A DNA stretch of 64,000 bases. It comes from Marinilactibacillus piezotolerans (GTDB taxonomy: Bacteria > Bacillota > Bacilli > Lactobacillales > Carnobacteriaceae_A). The stretch's first letter is position 1; every line of letters begins with the position of its first letter. Under the pieces are notes generated by a model that saw nothing but the letters and a program-made list of their open reading frames with translations, made no database searches and was not told the origin of the DNA. The position numbers and the translations under genes are program-made. The stretch spans positions 186,001 through 250,000 of the forward strand of contig NZ_FWDP01000003.1 of NCBI RefSeq assembly GCF_900169305.1, read 5' to 3'. Below, piece after piece: positions 24,884 through 37,769 of this stretch.

Positions 24884-27022
24884 TTATTGTTTCTTTTTGT
24901 TGAATAAGAATACACCGAGACCGCTGCTCAGCAAGATGGCTCCGATCGTTCCTGTACCCACCATTGCCATTCCTGTTTGAGGAAGAAGACTGATTGCATT
25001 CGACTTTTCTACTTCAATCGTTTTTTCAATAGGTGTTTTTGTCTTATCATCCAATCTATTGTCTTCGACAACTTTATCTACATTGACAGGATTTTCTGCA
25101 TTTGGTTCAGGAGTGACAGATTCTTCTACGGTAGGAGCTTCTGTTTCTTGGTTACCGCCGTCTGTTTCTGCCGGCGTGCCTTCATTTTGAGAGTTTTCCG
25201 CCGGATCGACCGGTTCCTCAACAGCTCCTTCTTCAACTGGTTGTTCCGGATCTGTTACCGGTGTTTCCGGATCTTCTGTCGGCTCCTCTTCAATCGGTGT
25301 TACCTGTTGCCCGCTGATCACACCGTTTTGAACCGTTAACTGGTACACTCGTTCTATATCATCATAAAAGTTGAACGTTAGATCGTATACACCGTCTGCC
25401 AGCAGCGATGTATAGTCTGGTAACAGCTGGATGATTCCCGCTTCCCTATCAGGTGCAAACTCGCGGCTATGTTCTAGATAGGTCCACCAGTTATTGTTAG
25501 AAACAATGTTTCCGTTCTGATCTCTTGAAACGATGGATTTCAATTGATTTCCGTTAAATTCTGTCGGGATGGACAGCGCTTCTCCCGCAACTCCTTGACT
25601 CTCCATCATGACTAGAGGATCTGTGTACATCAAAGTATGATACCAGTCAGCTCCGCTGGTGAATTGCATTCTTAGCGTAACACTATTTCCTGCTTCTCCT
25701 CCGGTCTGTTCAGCCAGACGAGCTAGATAAGATTCAGTCAACTGTACAACAGCAGATTCAACCGTATATTCCGCTCCTTTAATCAGCGGTACACCATCGA
25801 CTTCTATCGCTGTCAGTTCATTGCCATTTAATGTCAGCGGAATCGAAACGCCGCCTTCTGGAACAGATTCTGACAGAAATTCAGTATCCAGTCCTGCAGC
25901 ATAAGAGGATCTGCCATCCATTGAAGCTTCAATCATTTCTCCAAACTGTGCGTTCGACCACTCGTAGGTCGTTCGATTCAAATGCTGACCATTATCCCAC
26001 AGCATGAGATTGATCCCTTTCTGATCCGCATAATAATTGATGAATTCCAGGAATTTAAGCGTTTCTCCCAGTCTATTGACGCCTATATTTTTATCAAATC
26101 CAAGCAAACCGTATTCACCGACCACGACACCAATTCCATTTTGTGTAAACGTATTGGCTACCCGATCGAAGACATTGATCAAACTGGTTCTAGCTGTCTC
26201 ATCATCCCACAGAACTTCATCAAATTGAGTAATACCCAGGTTAGCACTATAGACCCACTCGCTATAATAATGCACAGTTGCTATAATATTCTGATCGTTG
26301 AAACCGATTATCTGATTATAGAGTGCATCCAGTTTGTTCTGTGCTGCATCGGTGACTAATGTAGGCAGAACCAACATTCTTTCTGCATTGTTACCACCAG
26401 AGTTGCGAACTAAATCGTAAAAGGTATCATTAATTGTCTCTAAGTAGGCAATCGCTGTTGCTTCTTCTCCATGAAATTGCGGTTCATTAATGGATTCGAA
26501 CATGACACGTTCATCATAATCTTTGAAGCGTTCTGCCATTTGTTCCCATATTCGAACATATTTTTTGTAGGGTTCAGACTCTTTACTTCCATCCCAGCCT
26601 TCCAGCCAGATCCAAGAGTCGTGATGTACATTTACCATGACATATAAATCTTCTTCTAGAGCCCAATTGACCACTTCTTCGTAACGGTCTAAAAAGGCTT
26701 CGTCAAGCTGATAGTTTTCTTCCGCTCCGCCGACTCTCATGTGCGCCGTAAACGGAAGTCGAATACTGTCATATCCTTTTTCTTTGACCGTGCGAATCAA
26801 CTCTCTAGTGACCACCGGGTTTCCCCAGGACGTTTCTCCTCTATCGGCTGCTTCATCGTATCCGTCAAATGTATTTCCCAGATTCCATCCGCTGCCCAAC
26901 GCTTCTACATATTCCTGCGATGGGGTAGACGGTATCGTTTCTTGAGCTTGAACGGGGTGAGCAGTAACGGCAGGCGCTGCAAGTACAAGTGCTGCTAGTA
27001 AAGAAATCAATCTCTTCTTCAT
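24884..27022 (-). CDS. Cell-wall-anchored GH5 family endo-glucanase (possible xyloglucanase)
   Basis: A 712-residue secreted enzyme. A signal peptide (about residues 1-26) is followed by a GH5 catalytic barrel starting GSGWNLGNTFDGYDEAADRG. The acid/base glutamate is in FESINEPQF and the nucleophile in VVGEYGLLG. A CBM_X2-like module (GGVSIPLTLNGNELTAIEVD) and a second beta-sandwich-like region follow, then a Pro/Glu/Thr-rich wall-spanning segment, and LPQTG (680-684) with hydrophobic tail and KKKQ for sortase attachment. The family cuts beta-1,4-glucans. With alpha-xylosidase, beta-galactosidase and GH95 genes alongside, xyloglucan or a decorated glucan is the likely substrate. It follows the GH42 gene by 113 bases. 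Confidence 0.88.
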   Translation of the reverse strand: MKKRLISLLAALVLAAPAVTAHPVQAQETIPSTPSQEYVEALGSGWNLGNTFDGYDEAADRGETSWGNPVVTRELIRTVKEKGYDSIRLPFTAHMRVGGAEENYQLDEAFLDRYEEVVNWALEEDLYVMVNVHHDSWIWLEGWDGSKESEPYKKYVRIWEQMAERFKDYDERVMFESINEPQFHGEEATAIAYLETINDTFYDLVRNSGGNNAERMLVLPTLVTDAAQNKLDALYNQIIGFNDQNIIATVHYYSEWVYSANLGITQFDEVLWDDETARTSLINVFDRVANTFTQNGIGVVVGEYGLLGFDKNIGVNRLGETLKFLEFINYYADQKGINLMLWDNGQHLNRTTYEWSNAQFGEMIEASMDGRSSYAAGLDTEFLSESVPEGGVSIPLTLNGNELTAIEVDGVPLIKGAEYTVESAVVQLTESYLARLAEQTGGEAGNSVTLRMQFTSGADWYHTLMYTDPLVMMESQGVAGEALSIPTEFNGNQLKSIVSRDQNGNIVSNNNWWTYLEHSREFAPDREAGIIQLLPDYTSLLADGVYDLTFNFYDDIERVYQLTVQNGVISGQQVTPIEEEPTEDPETPVTDPEQPVEEGAVEEPVDPAENSQNEGTPAETDGGNQETEAPTVEESVTPEPNAENPVNVDKVVEDNRLDDKTKTPIEKTIEVEKSNAISLLPQTGMAMVGTGTIGAILLSSGLGVFLFNKKKQ

Positions 27023-27135
27023 TCAGTTTTCCTCCTGGATATTGTGAGATAACTGCTTTTGATTAATCGATTCAACAACTTAGATACTGCTAATAAACCT
27101 TGTTCCGATTAGTATTCTGCAAGGCTGACCGAACA

Positions 27136-29160
27136 TTATGCTTCAACCAATATTTTTACATCAAATGGTTTCAAATTCATTTGATGGTTTTCCGTTTCAC
27201 CGGTCAAAAGATTACGGAAGTTTTCGAAAGGGGTCGTAACTATTTGTGCTTCTTCCGTATGATTCATAACAAAATAGTATGCCTTTCCTTCTTTTTCACG
27301 ACTGGCGATTTCTACGCCTTCAGGGAGATTATCGTATCCTTGAATCCCTTTTTGGTCAAGGAGATTTCCAATTAATTCATTCAAGACCATTTGTTCCGGA
27401 ACTGTTCCTACATACCAGGCTTCGCCTTTGCCGAATACATTTTTAGTGATCGCCGGCATACCTGCATAAAAATCAGACCCGTATTCTGCAATCACTTCTG
27501 CTCCTTCACTATGCATCAGGTCGCAAACCATTCTGCAAGAGAATTCTGACTGTGTAAATAATGCTTGCTCTGTGCGAATCTGATTCGTTTGACCTGGTGC
27601 TAATGCATCGATTTCTTCTACCCATACACCCAAGACGTTTCTTAATGGACCCGGGTAGCCGCCTAGATGAACATTATCACTTTTATCCACAATTCCACTC
27701 ATAAAGGTTGTGACAAAGGATCCGCCCTGTTCAACGAACTGTTCGATTTTTTCAGCCAGATCTTCTTTCACCATATATAGAACAGGTGCCAGAATGACGT
27801 CATACTGTTCAAAATCGGAAGCCGTATGAATCATATCAACTGCCACTTGTTTATTGTAACAAGCATCGTAGTATTGCTGGATCTGATCAACATAGCGCAA
27901 GTCTACAGTCGGACCGCTGGTGTATTCCAAAGCCCAATAAGTATCCCAATCAAAGTAAATCCCCACTTTTGCTTTTGTTTCAGCGCCAATCAGTGTATCG
28001 CCGAGTTTTTCAAGCTCCGCACCTAGTTCTGCTGTTTCCCTGAACACTCGAGTATTTTCATGACCGGCATGTTCGATCACCGCACCGTGAAATTTTTCAA
28101 CGGCGCCTTTTGAACGTCTCAGTTGGAAAAATTGAATCGTATCTGCACCATGAGCAATCGTCTGATAACTTTGCGCACGCATCTTTCCTGGTCTTTTTAA
28201 TGCATTATAGGGCTGCCAGTTCTGCTGGCTTGGTGTCTGTTCCATCAGCATAAAGCTCTGACCGTCTTTTAACCCGCGCATCAGATCATGATTCATCGCT
28301 ACGTTGCTTAACGGTGTATTGTAACTTGGGTAATTATCCCAGGAAACAACATCCATTTCTTTTGCCCATTTAAAGTAATCTAAGCCTTTATAGGTGCCCA
28401 TTAAGTTAGTAGTGGCCGGCGTTTCCTTATCAAATTGACGAATAATATCTCTTTCCATTTTATAATTATCAAGAAGACTATCCGAATTGAATCTGCGGTA
28501 ATCAATCGATAACCCCGCAAATGCCGCTGCAGTATCGCTGATGCCGTCTCCCAGATAGTTCGGAGGGATAATATCTTCAAAGCTGTAAAGTGTATGTCCC
28601 CAGAAATGCATATTCCAAGCTTCATTGACGGCTTCAATGGTTCCGTATTTATCTTTTACCCAGACACGAAACGCTTTCGCACAGTCATCACAGTAACATT
28701 CTCCACCATATTCATTGGAAATGTGCCATAGCTTGATGTTTGGATGGTCGCCATACCTTTCAGCCAATTTATAAACAAGCTGGCTGGCAAATCGTTTGAA
28801 ATTCGGACTATTTGGGCAGTGATTATGACGATGACCGAAGCCATGCTTTCTACCTTCAAAATCGACTCTCGTCACATCCGGATATTTCCGGCACATCCAA
28901 GCGGGAAGTGCCGCAGTGGATGTAGCCAGAACGATATCATAATTGTCTTTTGCCAGTCCTTCGATAATCTCATCCAATTCTTCAAACTGATATTCATGTT
29001 CAGACGGTTGCAGTTTTGCCCATGAAAAGACATTGATCGTTGCAGAGTTAATGTGTGCTTTCTTAAAGATACGCAGATCTTCATCCCATATTTCTCTCGG
29101 CCATTGTTCAGGATTATAATCCCCGCCGTATAACATTCGGTCAAATAACGGTTTACTCAT
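27136..29160 (-). CDS. GH42 family beta-galactosidase
   Basis: About 674 residues, typical GH42 length. The N-terminus RMLYGGDYNPEQWPREIWDED is characteristic. The acid/base glutamate lies in KLWHISNEYGG and the nucleophile in FMLMEQTPSQQNW. A zinc cluster is suggested by cysteines in ECYCDDCAKAF. The usual trimerisation and C-terminal beta domains follow. It has no signal peptide, so it acts on imported oligosaccharides. I start it at the ATG at 29160 (GGGAGG six bases upstream), not at 29181. Beta-linked galactose is the second side-chain sugar in xyloglucan, fitting the locus. Confidence 0.93.
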   Translation of the reverse strand: MSKPLFDRMLYGGDYNPEQWPREIWDEDLRIFKKAHINSATINVFSWAKLQPSEHEYQFEELDEIIEGLAKDNYDIVLATSTAALPAWMCRKYPDVTRVDFEGRKHGFGHRHNHCPNSPNFKRFASQLVYKLAERYGDHPNIKLWHISNEYGGECYCDDCAKAFRVWVKDKYGTIEAVNEAWNMHFWGHTLYSFEDIIPPNYLGDGISDTAAAFAGLSIDYRRFNSDSLLDNYKMERDIIRQFDKETPATTNLMGTYKGLDYFKWAKEMDVVSWDNYPSYNTPLSNVAMNHDLMRGLKDGQSFMLMEQTPSQQNWQPYNALKRPGKMRAQSYQTIAHGADTIQFFQLRRSKGAVEKFHGAVIEHAGHENTRVFRETAELGAELEKLGDTLIGAETKAKVGIYFDWDTYWALEYTSGPTVDLRYVDQIQQYYDACYNKQVAVDMIHTASDFEQYDVILAPVLYMVKEDLAEKIEQFVEQGGSFVTTFMSGIVDKSDNVHLGGYPGPLRNVLGVWVEEIDALAPGQTNQIRTEQALFTQSEFSCRMVCDLMHSEGAEVIAEYGSDFYAGMPAITKNVFGKGEAWYVGTVPEQMVLNELIGNLLDQKGIQGYDNLPEGVEIASREKEGKAYYFVMNHTEEAQIVTTPFENFRNLLTGETENHQMNLKPFDVKILVEA

Positions 29161-29194
29161 GCTGTTCCTCCCAATCATCATTTACTTCATCTAT

Positions 29195-31510
29195 TTACGC
29201 TTTTAAAGTAACGGTTCCTTCTGTTCCATCTAAATAAATCGTCGTTCCCTGGTCCGTTGCTTCCTGATGTCCGTTCTCTACGTTTTCTACAGCTTGAACG
29301 TTATGAAGAATAACAGAATTAACCGTTAATCCTTTGGTGGAAATGGTATATGTCCTACCGTCAAACCGAATACTCGCTTTTCCTTTGTGCTGACCAGATT
29401 GATCGACAACATCTGCTTTCGCTTCAGCACCTTCTGATAATTCAAATACATGGAGCGTAACATCTTTTGTATAATCATATTCTGCCTGTTCTTCGCTCGC
29501 ACCCTCAATGATCAGACTGTTCGGCTTGATCATCATTGGCAGTGTCATATAATTGTGGGTTTCGTGATACCATTTTCCGCCTTCGACAACTTGATTCGTT
29601 AAGAAATTCGTCCATCTTCCTTCAGGAACATAGTAACTGACCATTCCCTGATCGTTGAAGATAGGGGCCACTAATACAGCGTCTCCCAGCATAAACTGTC
29701 TATCTAATGCATGTGTAGAAGGATCATCTGGAAATTCCAGTACCATCGAACGCATCATCGGAATTCCTTTTGTCGCTTTGACCGCTTCGTTCATCAAGTA
29801 AGGCATCAATCTCAGTTTCAGCTTTGTAAATGTACGCGTAACAACCACTGCTTCTTCGTCATAAACCCAAGGTACTTTGTACTCCTTGCTTCCGTGATAA
29901 CGACTGTGAGAAGACAATAGTCCAAACTGCGTCCATCGTTTATACAAGTCCGGCGTACAGCCTTCTTCAAATCCACCGATATCATGACTCCAGTAGCCAA
30001 ACCCGCTCATTCCAAAAGATAATCCGGCTCTCAGAGATTCTGCCATTGAAGGGTAATCAGAAGTACTGTCTCCACCCCAATGTACCGGGAACTTTTGTCC
30101 GCCGACGGTTGCTGAACGGGCAAATACGACCGCATCTTGCTCTCCGCGTTTTTCTTTCAATAAGTCAAAGACAACTTGATTGTATAATTGCGCATAGTAA
30201 TTATGCATTTTTTCCGGATCTGATCCATCATGATAGACAGCATCCACAGGAATCCGCTCACCAAAATCCGTTTTAAAGGAATCTACACCCATATCCATTA
30301 ATCTGGACAGGTGGCTTCTATACCATTCGACAGCTTCTGGATTCGTGAAATCAACGATTGCTAACCCAGCCTGCCATCTGTCCCACTGCCATACATCTCC
30401 GTTAGGACGCTTGATAAAGTAGCCTTTTTCCATTCCGATATCAAATAAAGGAGATTTCTGACCTACATACGGATTGATCCATACACAGATCTTCAAGCCT
30501 TTTTCTTTCAGTCTTGTCAGCATTTTCTGAGGTTCCGGGAAAGTCCGTTTATCCCATTCGAAGTTGACCCATTCGTATTCTTCCATCCATAAACAGTCGA
30601 AATGGAAGACATCTAATGGAATATCTCGTTCGATCATACCGTCTACAAAATGTGTAACGGTCTCTTCATCGTATTCTGTTAAGAAAGAGGTACTCATCCA
30701 TAAGCCAAAGGACCATGCTGGCGGCAATGTCGGCTTGCCTGTCAGCGTTGTATAATTTTCAAGCACTTCTTTCATTGTATCGCCAGCAATGATATAGTAT
30801 TCCATCTCTTCACCAGGAACACTGAATTGAACGCGGGAAACTTTTTCGCTTCCGATTTCATAACTGACTTTTTTAGGACTGTTTACAAACACACCATATC
30901 CGCGATTCGTCATATAGAAAGGAATGTTTTTGTAGGCTTGTTCTGTTCCAGTACCGCCATCTGCGTTCCAGATATCAACAGTCTGGCCATTTTTAACAAA
31001 CGAGGTAAACCGTTCGCCTAAGCCGTAGATCAATTCGCCGACGTCAATCGTCAACTGTTCACTGATATACGCTTGTTTCTCAGGCAAATTCTTAACATAC
31101 GCTTGTCCTCTGGATTTGCTGGAGGTCAAGACTTTGCCGTCTTTTTCAAACGTTATCCCGTACTGACCGTTTTTACTGATACGAGCCGTCAAGGCACCGC
31201 TTTTAACAGACGCAAAGGCTTCCTCATCTTTGATTTCAACTGTCGGATTTCCTTTTGACAGTTCAAAATTCGGTCCTTTAGAAGCTGTACCTTTATGGTG
31301 ATAAACTTTTACACCAATAATGTTTTCATGGGGAGACGACAGTTCCACCGTCATCAGTCCGCCATCCAGGGTAGCTCCTTTATCTGCAATGTATCTGAAT
31401 GGTGCATAAGCCGTTAATGTATCCTCTGTTTTGCGTGTTGCATATACATGAGCTGGATAATCTACCTCAAAACCTTCTTTTACCAGCCATCCGCCGTCTA
31501 AAAATTTCAT
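29195..31510 (-). CDS. GH31 family alpha-xylosidase (YicI-like)
   Basis: A 771-residue intracellular GH31 enzyme, matching YicI/XylS alpha-xylosidase in length and signatures. DVFHFDCLWMEEYEWVNFEW forms part of the substrate site. The nucleophile aspartate is in SFKTDFGERIPVDAV, and DGSDPEKMHNYYAQLYNQVV is nearly identical to the YicI family. It removes alpha-1,6-linked xylose from xyloglucan oligosaccharides (isoprimeverose units). It lies four bases after the GH1 gene and 34 before GH42, in one operon ROK-GH1-GH31-GH42. Confidence 0.93.
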   Translation of the reverse strand: MKFLDGGWLVKEGFEVDYPAHVYATRKTEDTLTAYAPFRYIADKGATLDGGLMTVELSSPHENIIGVKVYHHKGTASKGPNFELSKGNPTVEIKDEEAFASVKSGALTARISKNGQYGITFEKDGKVLTSSKSRGQAYVKNLPEKQAYISEQLTIDVGELIYGLGERFTSFVKNGQTVDIWNADGGTGTEQAYKNIPFYMTNRGYGVFVNSPKKVSYEIGSEKVSRVQFSVPGEEMEYYIIAGDTMKEVLENYTTLTGKPTLPPAWSFGLWMSTSFLTEYDEETVTHFVDGMIERDIPLDVFHFDCLWMEEYEWVNFEWDKRTFPEPQKMLTRLKEKGLKICVWINPYVGQKSPLFDIGMEKGYFIKRPNGDVWQWDRWQAGLAIVDFTNPEAVEWYRSHLSRLMDMGVDSFKTDFGERIPVDAVYHDGSDPEKMHNYYAQLYNQVVFDLLKEKRGEQDAVVFARSATVGGQKFPVHWGGDSTSDYPSMAESLRAGLSFGMSGFGYWSHDIGGFEEGCTPDLYKRWTQFGLLSSHSRYHGSKEYKVPWVYDEEAVVVTRTFTKLKLRLMPYLMNEAVKATKGIPMMRSMVLEFPDDPSTHALDRQFMLGDAVLVAPIFNDQGMVSYYVPEGRWTNFLTNQVVEGGKWYHETHNYMTLPMMIKPNSLIIEGASEEQAEYDYTKDVTLHVFELSEGAEAKADVVDQSGQHKGKASIRFDGRTYTISTKGLTVNSVILHNVQAVENVENGHQEATDQGTTIYLDGTEGTVTLKA

Positions 31511-31514
31511 CGAT

Positions 31515-33913
<2,399 letters not shown>

Positions 33914-34007
33914 ACTTTTCTTTTCACTCCTTTAAAGCAAGCAATCTTTATTTTTGGAACTGCCTGCTTCAGAAAATGCTTTTTTGTATTCAGTTCTTTA
34001 AGTAAAT

Positions 34008-34075
34008 AAAACGGCCACTCGTTTGTTCATTCAGCTGAAAAAATTGCTAACTGAATGCTTTACAAATGGCCGTTT
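34008..34075 (-). terminator. Large terminator after the binding-protein gene
   Basis: AAACGGCCA (34008-34016) pairs with TGGCCGTTT (34067-34075), with inner stems TTTGT/ACAAA and CATTCAG/CTGAATG. On the minus strand TTTATTTACTT follows. It separates the transporter genes from the ROK-GH genes, allowing different expression levels. Confidence 0.75.
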
Positions 34076-34087
34076 CACTTTATTTCG

Positions 34088-35758
34088 TTATTCTACTTCT
34101 CCCTCCCAAAGTTCAATTCTATTATGAATATAACCTGTCATTTCTTCATTCGCTTCTTCAATTCCCATTGCTTCAAGCTCTGTTTGCATTTCGTCCCAGA
34201 TTGCATCGAAATCGTCTGGACTTGCTAGAATCGCTTCGGTTACTTTTTGCGTTGTATAATCATCTGCTCTTTGTTGTACAACATTTACTTGACTGCTAGT
34301 CGGTAATGGAAGTTCCCAAGCTCTGCCGTGAGCTGGCTGCCCTAGATCTTCAGGAGCCGGGAACAGATCGACCCATAATTCAGCACCGTAAGCATCCAGC
34401 GTTTCTATTTCTGCTTCTACCATATTTTTACGAATGTCTTCTTTCGCTGTACGTGTTACCGGTTGCCCATTAGAATCCATTTTACCTGACCCCCATTGTG
34501 GGAACGGATGAACATAGTGACCCACACCTGTTTCAAGAGCGTAGTTAGAATTTGTTTGAGCATTCTCGCGGTCCTCGTCTGTCTGAACTCTCATACCGTC
34601 AACGATTTCGTAATTGACCCCTTCAATTCCCCAGTTGGTTAAGATTTGTGCTTCTTCAGACGCCATCCAGTTCAAGAAGTCAAAAGCTTCTTCTTTGTGT
34701 TCAGAATCTGCACTGATGGATACTCCCGTACTTCCTGTAAAGCCGTAGTCTCTTGTACTTTGAGCCACATATTCTTCTCCTAGTGTTACAGGAAGCGGTG
34801 CCCATAGACTCCAGTCTTTTCCTTCTCCTCTAAGAGCTGCTTCAGCTGATGAAATATTCCAGTCTTGATCTGCAATACCCAATACTCTACCGGAAGAAAG
34901 CTTAGAGATATACGTATCATGTGTATGAGTAAAGGATTCAGGATCCAAAAGTCCTTTTGCATTCATTCCATTTAACCATTTAAAGTACTCTTTGATTTCT
35001 TCTCTTTGGAACTTGTAAGTTGTTTCCCCACTGCTTTCATCTACATGCCATTGTCCATCGTTTGAGAATCCGGATACGAAGGAAGCTGGGTCTCCTACTG
35101 TGATCAGCCAGCGCCAGTCACTTCCCGAAAGGGTCATCGGAATCCACTCTTGACCATCTTCCGTTGTTGGATTTTTTTCAAGAAAGTCTACCAAAGCGTT
35201 TTCATAATCTTCCAACGTTTGAATATCAGGATAGCCTTGTTCTTTAAGAAGGCCTAACTGCATCATCATTGTTCCGCTGGTTTCTAGGTATTTATTTTCT
35301 ACACCGCCGGTTCCCAAGTGATAAATTTGCGGATCGTCTAAACTGTTTTGCAGACGAGTCAGCTGATCGCCGTACATTGCTTTGATGTTATCGCCGCGCT
35401 CTTCAATCATTTGATCTAAGGGCTCAAGTGCTCCAGCATCGATCAGCTGGTTCAAACCGCCTTTACCAAATATCATATCTGGATAATCCCCACTACCGAT
35501 CATTAAAGCGACCGCTTCCAGATCGTCTCCGCCGACTGGATAAGATATATCTAATTTAACACCGGTTCTTTCGGTAATTTCTTCTGCGACCGGATTTGTA
35601 AAGGGATCGTCTTGTGTTGCATCTGCACTGAACATGGTCAATGTCAATGGACCGTCACTGCCTGCTTCAGAAGAACCTGATTCTTCTGCGCTGCCGCACG
35701 CGGATAATACTAATGCACTGGATAGTACGATAGAGCCGAAAATTTTCTTTGAGTTCAT
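34088..35758 (-). CDS. Extracellular oligosaccharide-binding lipoprotein (LplA-like)
   Basis: A 556-residue solute-binding protein of carbohydrate ABC transporters. A lipoprotein signal (LSSALVLSACGSAEES, lipid cysteine at about residue 21) is followed by the long family 1 binding fold (DGPLTLTMFSADATQDDPFT, GVKLDISYPVGGDD, GVSISADSEHKEEAFDFLNW). The size of about 550 residues is typical of LplA/YtcQ-type receptors that bind large plant or glycan oligosaccharides. Its partners are the two permeases immediately upstream. No dedicated ATPase gene is in the locus; this class normally uses a shared MsmX-type ATPase encoded elsewhere. Confidence 0.9.
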   Translation of the reverse strand: MNSKKIFGSIVLSSALVLSACGSAEESGSSEAGSDGPLTLTMFSADATQDDPFTNPVAEEITERTGVKLDISYPVGGDDLEAVALMIGSGDYPDMIFGKGGLNQLIDAGALEPLDQMIEERGDNIKAMYGDQLTRLQNSLDDPQIYHLGTGGVENKYLETSGTMMMQLGLLKEQGYPDIQTLEDYENALVDFLEKNPTTEDGQEWIPMTLSGSDWRWLITVGDPASFVSGFSNDGQWHVDESSGETTYKFQREEIKEYFKWLNGMNAKGLLDPESFTHTHDTYISKLSSGRVLGIADQDWNISSAEAALRGEGKDWSLWAPLPVTLGEEYVAQSTRDYGFTGSTGVSISADSEHKEEAFDFLNWMASEEAQILTNWGIEGVNYEIVDGMRVQTDEDRENAQTNSNYALETGVGHYVHPFPQWGSGKMDSNGQPVTRTAKEDIRKNMVEAEIETLDAYGAELWVDLFPAPEDLGQPAHGRAWELPLPTSSQVNVVQQRADDYTTQKVTEAILASPDDFDAIWDEMQTELEAMGIEEANEEMTGYIHNRIELWEGEVE

Positions 35759-35781
35759 TTTGTTTTTCCTCCTGAGTGTTT

Positions 35782-36729
35782 TTAACTTTTAACTGCTCCT
35801 AATGTAAGACCTGAAACAAAATATTTCTGCAAGAATGGATAGACGATTACGATGGGTACGGTTACAATTATAGTCGCTGCCATTTTGATAGATTCTGGTG
35901 TTGTTCGGATCATTGCTCCTTCCGTCTGATTTAAACTATTCACACTGTTTGAAGTCATGGACTGGGCATTCCCTAATATCTGCATGAGTTCATACTGCAA
36001 TGTCGTAAGATTTGCATTGGCTCCCGCATATAGATAGGTATCAAACCAGTTATTCCATTGTCCTACTGCTGTAAATAGTGCTACTGTAGCCAGTACCGGC
36101 ATACACAGCGGCATGATGATTCTCAAGAATATCGTGATATCATTCGCACCGTCGATTCGTGCTGACTCTTCCAGTGCATCTGGCAATCCGTCAATAAAGG
36201 AACGAATCACAATGACATTAAATGCGTTCAATAGTGCCGGAACGATGTAAACAGCAAATGAATTCATCAGCCCTACGCCTCTTATAACTAGGTAAGTAGG
36301 CACTAAACCTCCACTTACATACATCGTTAAGACCAGGAGCACCCCAAGCGGTCTTCTGAAGATAAATGATTTTCTGCTCAGAATATAAGCCAGGACCGCA
36401 CAACTGAACGTTGCGGTAATCGTTCCTATAACCGTTCTCAACACTGAGTTCTGGAAAGCCAAGAACCAGTTATTATTCCCTGAGAAAATCTCTTTATAGT
36501 TCTGCAAAGTAAAATCTCTTGGGAAAATCGTCAATCCGCCACGAGCTGTATCCACTGCATTGTTTAAAGAGACGGCCATAACATGTAAGAAGGGATATAA
36601 GGTAACTACCACTACACCAAGCATGAATAATCCTATAACGACATCCACACCGGTCGGACGCTTATTCCATTTTCTCTTCTTCTTGATTTTCAATTTCTTT
36701 TCCGCTTTATCTACTACTGTAGTATCCAT
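35782..36729 (-). CDS. Carbohydrate ABC permease (LplC/YtcP-like)
   Basis: A 315-residue permease with six predicted helices. The N-terminus is highly basic (EKKLKIKKKRKWNKR). The ATPase-docking EAA loop reads GLPDALEESARIDGANDITIF. The C-terminal YPFLQKYFVSGLTLGAVKS is characteristic of the LplC/YesQ group. It forms the membrane channel with the 36744-37724 product. It lies 14 bases after that gene and 23 before the binding protein. Confidence 0.93.
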   Translation of the reverse strand: MDTTVVDKAEKKLKIKKKRKWNKRPTGVDVVIGLFMLGVVVVTLYPFLHVMAVSLNNAVDTARGGLTIFPRDFTLQNYKEIFSGNNNWFLAFQNSVLRTVIGTITATFSCAVLAYILSRKSFIFRRPLGVLLVLTMYVSGGLVPTYLVIRGVGLMNSFAVYIVPALLNAFNVIVIRSFIDGLPDALEESARIDGANDITIFLRIIMPLCMPVLATVALFTAVGQWNNWFDTYLYAGANANLTTLQYELMQILGNAQSMTSNSVNSLNQTEGAMIRTTPESIKMAATIIVTVPIVIVYPFLQKYFVSGLTLGAVKS

Positions 36730-36743
36730 TTTTATCCTCCTTT

Positions 36744-37724
36744 CTACATGACTGAAATGTCACTGGTTTTTTTAGCGATTCTATTGAACGTAAAGATTAA
36801 AATGATAGAAATAACCGATTTGAAAATTCCGATAGCTGTACCGAACGAGTAGCGGAACATGCTGATACCGTAATCTAAAGCATATTTTTCTATAACAATT
36901 GCTGCATCTGCTACAATGTTGTTTCCTAAAAGCATTTGTCTTTCAAAACCAATATTGATAACGTTCCCAATATTCATGATCATAAGAATGATGATGATCG
37001 GCTTGATCGCCGGCAAAGTAATGTGCCACATCTGCTGGAATCGATTCGCGCCATCTACGTGAGCTGCTTCGTACATTTCTTCGTTGATACTTGTCATTGC
37101 CGCCAAGTAAATGATTGCATTCCACCCTGTTGACTTCCAGACTTCTGCTCCCGTAACGATTCCCCAGAACATATTCGGGCTGGACATAAAATTGATCGGT
37201 GAATCAATCAGGTTTAAAAACTGCAGGATATTGTTGACGATTCCTGTATTGGCTAGCACTGTGGTCACCAAATTGGCTACTACTACCCAAGATACAAAGT
37301 GAGGTAGATAAGAAATTGTCTGAGTAAACTTTTTGAACTTTGAGAATCTCAGTTCATTAAGCAGTAAAGCAAAGATAATTGCTGTACCTGTTCCGAATAC
37401 AAGTCCTAAAATCCCCATTCCTAAAGTATTCTTAAGTGCCGTATAAAATAGCGAGTCATTAAAAAGTGTGATAAAGTGATCGATGCCGACCCATTCTGAT
37501 CCGAAAAATCCATTTTGCGGTTTATAATCCTGGAAGGCGACCAGCCAGCCTATTAGCGGTGTATAAGCGAATACGACTAACCATGCCACAAAGGGGATTG
37601 AAAGAAAGATCAGTAGTTTCTGTTGTTTGATTCTTTTCCACGTTATCTTCTTTTTAGGGGTTTTCTTCAGTCTGCCTTTGAGTTGACTTTGCTGTTCCAC
37701 TGTTGTCGCTTTTGACGACTCCAT
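36744..37724 (-). CDS. Carbohydrate ABC permease (LplB/YteP-like)
   Basis: About 326 residues with six helices after a basic tail (RLKKTPKKKITWKRIKQQK). The docking loop reads SINEEMYEAAHVDGANRFQQ, and PLIGWLVAFQDYKPQNGFFG is typical of LplB/YteP permeases. I start it at the ATG at 37724, with AAAGGGTGG upstream; the open frame extends further but overlaps the terminator and cre region. It is the first gene of the importer unit, downstream of a cre-like site. Confidence 0.92.
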   Translation of the reverse strand: MESSKATTVEQQSQLKGRLKKTPKKKITWKRIKQQKLLIFLSIPFVAWLVVFAYTPLIGWLVAFQDYKPQNGFFGSEWVGIDHFITLFNDSLFYTALKNTLGMGILGLVFGTGTAIIFALLLNELRFSKFKKFTQTISYLPHFVSWVVVANLVTTVLANTGIVNNILQFLNLIDSPINFMSSPNMFWGIVTGAEVWKSTGWNAIIYLAAMTSINEEMYEAAHVDGANRFQQMWHITLPAIKPIIIILMIMNIGNVINIGFERQMLLGNNIVADAAIVIEKYALDYGISMFRYSFGTAIGIFKSVISIILIFTFNRIAKKTSDISVM

Positions 37725-37769
37725 GCATACCACCCTTTCTTTTATTTGTCTTCTTGTAACTATCATAAT

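Noticed and set aside
27059-27075. Palindrome TTGATTAATCGATTCAA before the GH5 gene as a cre site
   Set aside because: The central CG is displaced relative to the cre consensus. It might be another operator, but support is weak.
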